Assembly: GCA_003586115.2 (NCBI GenBank)
Contig: QVOM02000049.1
Location: forward strand, 19,180,273 to 19,244,272
Origin: Salvator merianae
Taxonomy: Eukaryota; Chordata; Lepidosauria; Squamata; Teiidae
Length of the DNA stretch: 64,000 nt
Reading direction: 5' to 3'
This document shows, piece by piece, positions 58,265 to 64,000 of the stretch. Positions within the stretch are counted from its first letter, which is position 1. Each line of letters starts with the position of its first letter. The translations under genes were made by a program, and so were the position numbers. The notes below the pieces were generated by a model. It saw only the letters and a list, made by a program, of their open reading frames with translations. It did no database searches and was not told where the DNA came from.

Positions 58265-58440
58265 CCTTTGTTGTTGTTTGGTACGACTGAGTTGAGGTCA
58301 ACCCTGGTGGCAACACAAAACATCTATGAAGTTTTCTCGATGAATACAGATGTGGTCTGACTTTGACTTTTTCCCCAGAGATGTGATCCTCTGCTTTCCA
58401 AGCAGTTCTCCACTACTAAGCCAAGGCTACCTCCTTTCTT
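58265..58440 (-). mobile_element. tRNA-derived SINE, minus strand
   Basis: On the minus strand the head 'ggcttagtagtggagaactg' and 'cttggaaagcagaggatcac' resembles the tRNA-like head of the SINE at 39030. The other end has 'ggtcaaccctggtggcaac'. Boundaries are approximate. Confidence 0.5.
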
Positions 58441-58639
58441 CTTGCACCACCTATCATCTTCCACCTTCATCTGTTTTAAATAGACAACTATTTGCATAAT
58501 AAATAGGTACAAAGTTAAATCACAATTCCTTCCTGATTTTTTTGTCAGCTCTTGTGCTAACAACAACAAACACTTCCAATACTTTTAATGTCTATACATG
58601 CCACAAAGTAATTGGGAAGTAATTAGTAATTAGTAATTT

Positions 58640-58740
58640 TGTATTGTATTGTTCATTTTTATCCTGCCTTTCCAATACAGTTGCCCAGGGCAGTTTACAA
58701 CAAAGCAAAAGAAATGCCAGATCATAGAAAATAATGTAAC
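58640..58740 (-). mobile_element. Possible LINE 3' UTR piece
   Basis: 'ttttatcctgcctttccaat' followed by 'ccagggcagtttacaac' has the pattern of an antisense reptilian LINE 3' end. This is weak support. Confidence 0.35.
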
Positions 58741-58910
58741 ATTTTGCATAAAATGTCTTTTTCAATACAAAATATAAAAATTAACATCATATGTAAACCA
58801 GTGATACATAAACAAACAATGTAAGAGAACGTACAATACAGAACATGCAGAATAAAAGAACAAAAATGCAAGTATCTGAAGAAAGGACAACCAAGATCAA
58901 GAACAGCAAA

Positions 58911-59455
58911 GGCCCTTCCACACTGCATGGGCTATTCTGGCCCACATAGCACAGACTAACTGTTATAGGCTATGCTGGAGCAGGTTACTAGTAGTCAGCT
59001 CAAACAGCTGTCCACACTCAGACATTCCATCCAGTGGCTTAATCTCTGCCACTGCCTCCAAAGAACCCTTGGAGGGAGCATGGAAAGTTCAAAGGTCAGG
59101 AATGAAAGTTTCCAGCCTTCACAGTTTCTAGGAGGGCCCTCTTTGGCAGCACACCACCTCTGTGGCCATTTCTGGCACTCCTTCCTGGAGCACTATCAAA
59201 AAGCATCCCCCAGCATATTCCACCCTAAGAGAGCATGCTGTCTGCAAACCCTGCACTGTCAGGAATATCAAAATTAGTTCTGTTGTGAACCTCTGTAAAG
59301 AAATCCACATCAGGATTGTGATAAAGGAACATTTTGGTCCTTTATCCCAGACCAGAGCATCATTCAATGCAGATAAACATGATTGGGGGTTGCGGTAGTC
59401 CACACTACATTATTCCGGAATTTGTCATGGAATAAAGATAAATGTGGAAAGGGCC
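58911..59455. mobile_element. GG3-d2 element, complete, TSD AAA
   Basis: The left terminus is GGCCCTTCCACACTGC and the right is AAATGTGGAAAGGGCC. AAA lies at 58908-58910 and 59456-59458. Length is 545 bp. It is the reference copy for the truncated one at 15057. Open frames of 78-101 codons inside have no domain. Confidence 0.75.
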
Positions 59456-59482
59456 AAAGAAATTAGACATGTTAGATACAAT

Positions 59483-59662
59483 GGCCCTTTCTGCACTTGG
59501 CCTTATTGTGGATTATATCCCAGAATAGGGACCTGCTATCCACATGCTAGTGCAAACTATGACAGGTGTTGCCCAAGGCCTACCATAGTCTGCACTAGCA
59601 TGCAGATGGCAAGTCCCTATTCTGAGATATAATCTGGAATAAGGCCAAGTGCAGAAAGGGCC
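59483..59662. mobile_element. GG3-b palindromic MITE, TSD AAT
   Basis: This 180-bp element has GGCCCTTTCTGCACTTGGCC at the left and GGCCAAGTGCAGAAAGGGCC at the right, exactly complementary over 20 bp, with pairing continuing inward. AAT lies at 59480-59482 and 59663-59665. It is very similar to 14563-14742. Confidence 0.9.
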
Positions 59663-59665
59663 AAT

Positions 59666-60857
59666 AGCTTGCTATGGTTGCATATTGGTGCAACCAGTCT
59701 GTTAATTGTTCCATTTTACAATCACTGTCAATCATATGAGGAAAAATACTACATCTGTTTTGTCCAATTGTAGACTTTGGTTATTTTTTTAAGATTCTAA
59801 AGGAAATGAGGATCTTGTCAAAAAACAAATCTTCGCTTCTAATATCATATACACATGAAGGGTGTGTTCAGACAAACATGTTAGGGGTGCCCTGGGTTGA
59901 ATTTTAGACACAAGGGACAGGAAATAAGTAAGCCTCTGCTTATTTAGTCCTTCCACAGAAAGAAAATAATAACTCTCAGGGCAACTCACTGCTTAACCAA
60001 CAGAAAGCCTGTACATGGCTGTTAATCTGGCTGACAAATCAGAGACAGGGAATTCCAGGCCAGTGATGGCCAAACAATTGGCAAGCATGGAAGAAAGAGG
60101 TGGAGGGTAGTGTTTAGATGCTAAATCTGATGTAGATTTTTTTATTTGCTTACAAAGGGGTACCCAAAATAAACCCCTTTGGTGCGATCGTAACCAAAGT
60201 GTTACATAGAACATTTGTATATTGTATTATTCTAGTTTTACAAACATTATAAGTCTTTTTCTCAGAATAATTAAAAATAAAAATAAAAGAAGAACGAACA
60301 TTGGAGTTGCATAAAGTATATACTGAAGCAACCAAAACTATGGGCAAAAAATTAAAGCTCTGGTAATTTCTTTTGACAATCATTACCTACTGGAGATGGC
60401 ATCTATTTCTATATTACTGCAGTTCTTATTATCAGAACTAGCTGTGATATTCCTGAGTGGTGACCAGAGGAAAAGATGGCGATCAGAAAAACAGTGAAAC
60501 TGCTTTGCTTGTTTGGTATACACAAAGACCTACAACAACTGTGCTAGTATGGGTGGAGTTAATCTTCAGAGGCACTTTGTTATCTTGCTCAGACACCATT
60601 TGGCTGTGGCAGAGGAAAGTGTAGTGGAATCTTTCATTATGAGAACTTATTCATAAAGTGTCCAGCCAGGCAGAGGAGGTAGCCAGAGGCCAGAGTGGTC
60701 TAGACTGTCACCGTTAAATCACCCCTAGGAATGATGTCACAGTTTTCCTCCTCCATGGGCAAAGCTTCCTGACATCCTGGGTTTAGGGTATTACATCACT
60801 ACATGGCATGCTAAAGCACGGAGTATCAACCTAACGTCTGGGCAAAGTGAAATAATC
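59666..60857. other. Unassigned AT-rich stretch
   Basis: I see no gene or named repeat. Confidence 0.4.
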
Positions 60858-60927
60858 CCAGGAATGCTTTGTTCTGGAATATCCAAAAATTGCAGAATAG
60901 GTAAGTGACATCTGGAGGAATCCTTAG
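60858..60927. mobile_element. GG3-c MITE remnant
   Basis: 'gctttgttctggaatatcca' and 'cagaataggtaagtgacatc' match the right arm of the 16003-16140 palindrome. Only one arm survives. Confidence 0.55.
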
Positions 60928-62300
60928 AAACAAAGGGGATCTGATGAGTGAGTCAGCTAAATTGGGGGCCCTTTTTCTGATTAAAATGTTGGAGATCTGA
61001 AAATGAAAAAAAAAAAAAAGTTTTGTAAGCCTGTGTGACTCCATACAGACACACCTGGAAGTAAGTATCACTGAAATTCCTTCTGCGTGGATATGCACAG
61101 GATTGAGCTTTCAGACTCCTAAGACTGTCAGATCCTTACCAACAAAGGCTCTTGTATTGTTGCCCAATGGGGGGGGGGGGGAAGGCAGGTGCTATTTCTC
61201 TTGCTACAGTGCAGCTTCGTAAGCCCTTACTGTCTTGAAGCTATTGGATGCATAAGAGCATTTTTTATGCCAAGCGTTGTCAACTCTTGCCATAGCCGTT
61301 GATGCTACAGTTCTGGAAAGTTTCATCTATGAAGATGATGCTTTGCCGCCCTACAGGTTGCCTGTTAAATCTGTATTGTCAGGCTCGCTCTAAGTAATAC
61401 TGAAGCTGACACAGTGCAAGCAAGGAGCTGACAGCTTCACTCCATTTACAGCTGATTAAAGACTGCAAAGGCCGGAGGGCTTGTCTCAAAAAGAAGAGGA
61501 CCAGAATCCTGCCAGAGCACTTCCAGCTTGCTATAGAGCAGTTCCAGGTGCATACTGAGCCTTAGAAATATGTGAAACCAAGGCACAAAAGAGACTTCCA
61601 AAATGCTTATAACGCCCCACCTCCACCTTTTACCCAAAGTAATAAAATGGATAACAACAATAAAATGGCATTAAGCTGGCCAGTTTGAGCGGCATGTGCA
61701 GTGTACAGAAGTTTGCTCGATGAAAAGTAGTTTTGCCCTCTTTGTTATCACGGCATTGACAATGGTGAAACAATGCTTGTAGGGATGAATGAAAGAGGCT
61801 AATCTTGTGATGCTTAAATTCTGCTAGAATTCATCACTAAATCCATTCAATTCCAATTTAATATACTTACCTATTTATTTATATTCATAACAGTGCCCTG
61901 AAGGCAATGGGCTTAAAAAATACCTACCTTTATGCTATTTTTTTTTATAAAGAAGATTACTATGTCCAGCAGAGGTTTATGAACTGAAATTAGCAGGACA
62001 TTGGGAAGAGACAAAGCTAGAAGGAGCAAAACTCTGAATGGATCATCAATTTTGATCTCTCCAAAGCATGTTTTGATCTGCAAATCTCCACCATTTACAT
62101 CTTATCTACACTGTATTTAGTTAAGCATAATATGCTTTTTCTACCTAAAGTTATTTTTATTCCAAAGAATGCGTTTTCTTCAAAAATTTGCATTTTACAT
62201 AAAAATATTTATGTGAACGCATGAAAACTTAATCCTAAATGTCTATTATTTGCACAATGATGTCATACTGTTGAATGTTTGCATCATCAAAAGATGCATG
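60928..62300. other. Repeat-poor block; candidate conserved non-coding element
   Basis: 61230-61800 is complex, unique-looking sequence with no repeat family and no coding domain. A 13-nt G-run lies at 61169-61181. Regulatory function is inference. Confidence 0.3.
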
Positions 62301-62304
62301 GTAA

Positions 62305-62395
62305 GTTTATTTATTTACTATTTAAAATGTTTATGTGTTGCTTCCCATTAAAATATAATCTCAAATCAGTTTACAAAACATGGAAAATAAAAACA
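62305..62395 (-). mobile_element. Possible LINE 3' UTR piece
   Basis: 'tttatttatttac' then 'aatctcaaatcagtttacaa' resembles an antisense LINE 3' end like that at 58640. This is weak support. Confidence 0.3.
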
Positions 62396-62945
62396 AGTTA
62401 TATTACCTGTTTCAGAAGGTTGGAGTAATTTGTGTGGTCTGTTTTTATTGTGATCTAGTTTAATCTATGGTCCTGAACCTACCTGATGATTTGAATGGAA
62501 TTCCTAAGCTTATAGAAGGATTTGACTTTGCAATGCAGTTTCATTGCATATAGTGTGTCCCCAAATGAGCACAAAAATCATAAATGCAAAATGCTGGGAT
62601 GCTTTAAAAAATTACACAAAAATATGTGGTCAACGTTTGTGGCTATTGCACCCTAATTCTCACTATATTTTACATATTGCTCTTAAGAAGTTGTTAAAAA
62701 TGGATATAGAAATGCTCATGAAATGGATATTTATGTACTTTTGAAGAAATTCCCAAAGCATGAATCTATTTCTTCATATTGTATTTATTTTTAAAAAATC
62801 ATAATTTTGCATGATGATTTAGGCCAGCTCCAGATGCCAACTGAATATCATGCTAACAGGCGATATTCTGGAGAAAATCCCCTCCGGAATTATTGCCTGT
62901 TGGCTAGACAGCATGGGAGTGTGTGTTGTCTGTGCATGTTTTAGT

Positions 62946-63161
62946 GATGTGCACATCTTGGCATTTCACTGATGTGAAATACCTGGAAGTGTGGGATCGT
63001 GACCACTGTCCATGTGTGCCCTTCTTTTTGACACCTGCACATGTGCAATGGATGTACACATCTGGGTATTTCACCAGCACAAAATGCCCGGATGTGTGTG
63101 ATACCACCACTGTGCATGTGTTGTGTGGCTGTCTTTTTTGGTCACTGCACATGCACAGTGG
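62946..63161. repeat. Imperfect tandem duplication, about 105-111 bp
   Basis: Unit 1 (62946-63050) and unit 2 (63051-63161) share GATGTRCACATCT, 'tatttcac', 'atgtgtg', 'accactgtccatgtg' or 'ccactgtgcatgtg', 'ctttttg' and 'cactgcacatg' in order. It sits within an unclassified repeat-like region (about 62820-63245). Confidence 0.6.
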
Positions 63162-63245
63162 CCACAGCAAAGACGGCAGATCTGTCCAGAAGATAAGTAA
63201 TGATGCTGCTTTGGGAAAACCTGCTGCAAGAGTCAGGTTTTCCTG

Positions 63246-63599
63246 AAATAGCCCCTTATGCATTATAGGGGGAATATAGCATAGCTATGATGGGGTTGCT
63301 GCAGATAATGTGTGGTAATCCCACCATAGTGGCAACATAATGACACCATATCCCCCCTCCCATCCAGATTTAGTTGGTGGTATAACTGAACAATGATCTA
63401 TGAACATGTGCAAAGACGGGTGCTAGATTACAGTGGAATCCTGAGACCATTTCCATCCCACCCTCACCATCCTGGATAAAAGCAGGATGCTCTGATCTAG
63501 GATAGGGAATCTGTACCATGCTGGAACAGGTTGCTACTGGGCTGGGATACACTTGAACAGCCCCTCCCAGCCCAAGGCAGAGTGCAGTTATGAAGACTG
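63246..63599. other. Unassigned stretch
   Basis: No gene is seen. The short inverted motifs 'ataatgcataagg'-like and 'ccttatgcattatag' suggest another small element, but no boundaries can be fixed. Confidence 0.3.
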
Positions 63600-63918
63600 G
63601 GCCAAGTTTTCAAAGCCAGTGCCCAAACATTGGACTCTTTTCAGGGGGAATGGGAACTTCCTGTGGCACTTTTTGCTTCCTGACCAAAAAGCCCCTACCT
63701 CATATATCTGATAGTCCGCTAGTAGACCTCATTGCTGAGGTCTACTGGTAGACCAGAATAGGGTGTCATTTGACACCCTCTCCTGATCTCTTGCTTCATC
63801 CAGTGCTGACAAAATGTGCTAGAAAGAAGCAGGACTTCTGCTGTCACACACTAGAGTGTGGAAAGCAGGCCCCTGGACCTTTTCCTATTGCAGGACAATG
63901 GTGAGTGTGGAAAGGGCC
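63600..63918. mobile_element. GG3-d-like element
   Basis: It ends in GTGTGGAAAGGGCC. The interior 'acctcattgctgaggtctac' and 'tggtagaccagaatagggtg' matches 36770-36810. The left terminus (GGCCAAGTTTTC) is diverged. Confidence 0.5.
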
Positions 63919-64000
63919 TGAGACTAGCAGTGAAACTTAGAAGCTCCACATATGCTGCCTTTTCCACCTGCTTACACAGGGAGAAAAAGGTGCCCCCCCC

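Overview
The window looks like non-coding nuclear DNA from a vertebrate, most likely a squamate reptile (lizard or gecko type). The evidence is AT-rich, CpG-poor background sequence, tRNA-headed SINEs with a CTT-rich tail, remnants of CR1/L2/jockey-group LINEs that share a 3' tail with SINEs, and a very high density of short non-autonomous DNA transposons. I found no host protein-coding exon, rRNA, true tRNA gene, CRISPR array or operon. Every longer open frame I examined is either a LINE fragment or has no recognisable domain. The species assignment is inference from repeat style, not a database match.

Roughly a third of the window can be assigned to repeats. Family names used here are working labels. 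(1) GG3 elements have termini of the form GGGCC(T/C)... and make 3-bp target-site duplications (TSDs). They include GG3-a (about 350-770 bp, 16 copies or fragments), GG3-b (180-bp near-perfect palindromes), GG3-c (138-bp palindrome), and the longer, more diverged GG3-d, GG3-d2 and GG3-e. Thirteen copies have a perfect 3-bp TSD, with no TWA preference. (2) TAGGG-hAT elements have the terminal inverted repeat (TIR) TAGGGRTGTGCACGAA and make 8-bp TSDs. They include h1 (two copies of about 1.1 kb, CpG-rich), h2 (three copies, 578-903 bp, built from chained palindromes and tandem units) and h3 (three AT-rich copies, 250-339 bp). (3) Smaller hAT-like elements begin with CAG and end with CTG (2324-2515, 33297-33458, 37330-37522). 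(4) LINE reverse-transcriptase remnants lie at 26899-29036 (-), 36300-36590 (+), 48985-49605 (+) and 52230-54310 (-). SINEs lie near 18.7, 21.0, 39.0, 41.4 and 58.3 kb.

Layout: 1-6 kb is dense in GG3 elements. 6-12.5 kb is mostly single-copy sequence with an old tandem array of about 70-bp units (10.62-11.13 kb). 12.5-22 kb mixes GG3, h1 and SINEs. 22-25 kb is AT-rich and nearly repeat-free. 25-37.6 kb is again transposon-dense, with a three-layer nest (LINE, then GG3-a, then h1) at 26.9-29.0 kb. 37.5-40.4 kb is quiet. 40.4-54.3 kb holds h2, GG3-a and two LINEs interrupted by DNA transposons. 55.5-57 kb and 60.9-62.8 kb are mostly repeat-free and include my best guesses at conserved non-coding elements.

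The most interesting content is the transposon biology. The interrupted LINEs reveal the empty target sites directly. Three size classes of hAT-like element share one terminus and so probably one transposase source. The h2 elements are unusual chains of long palindromes. The absence of genes together with repeat-free blocks suggests a gene desert or a long intron.
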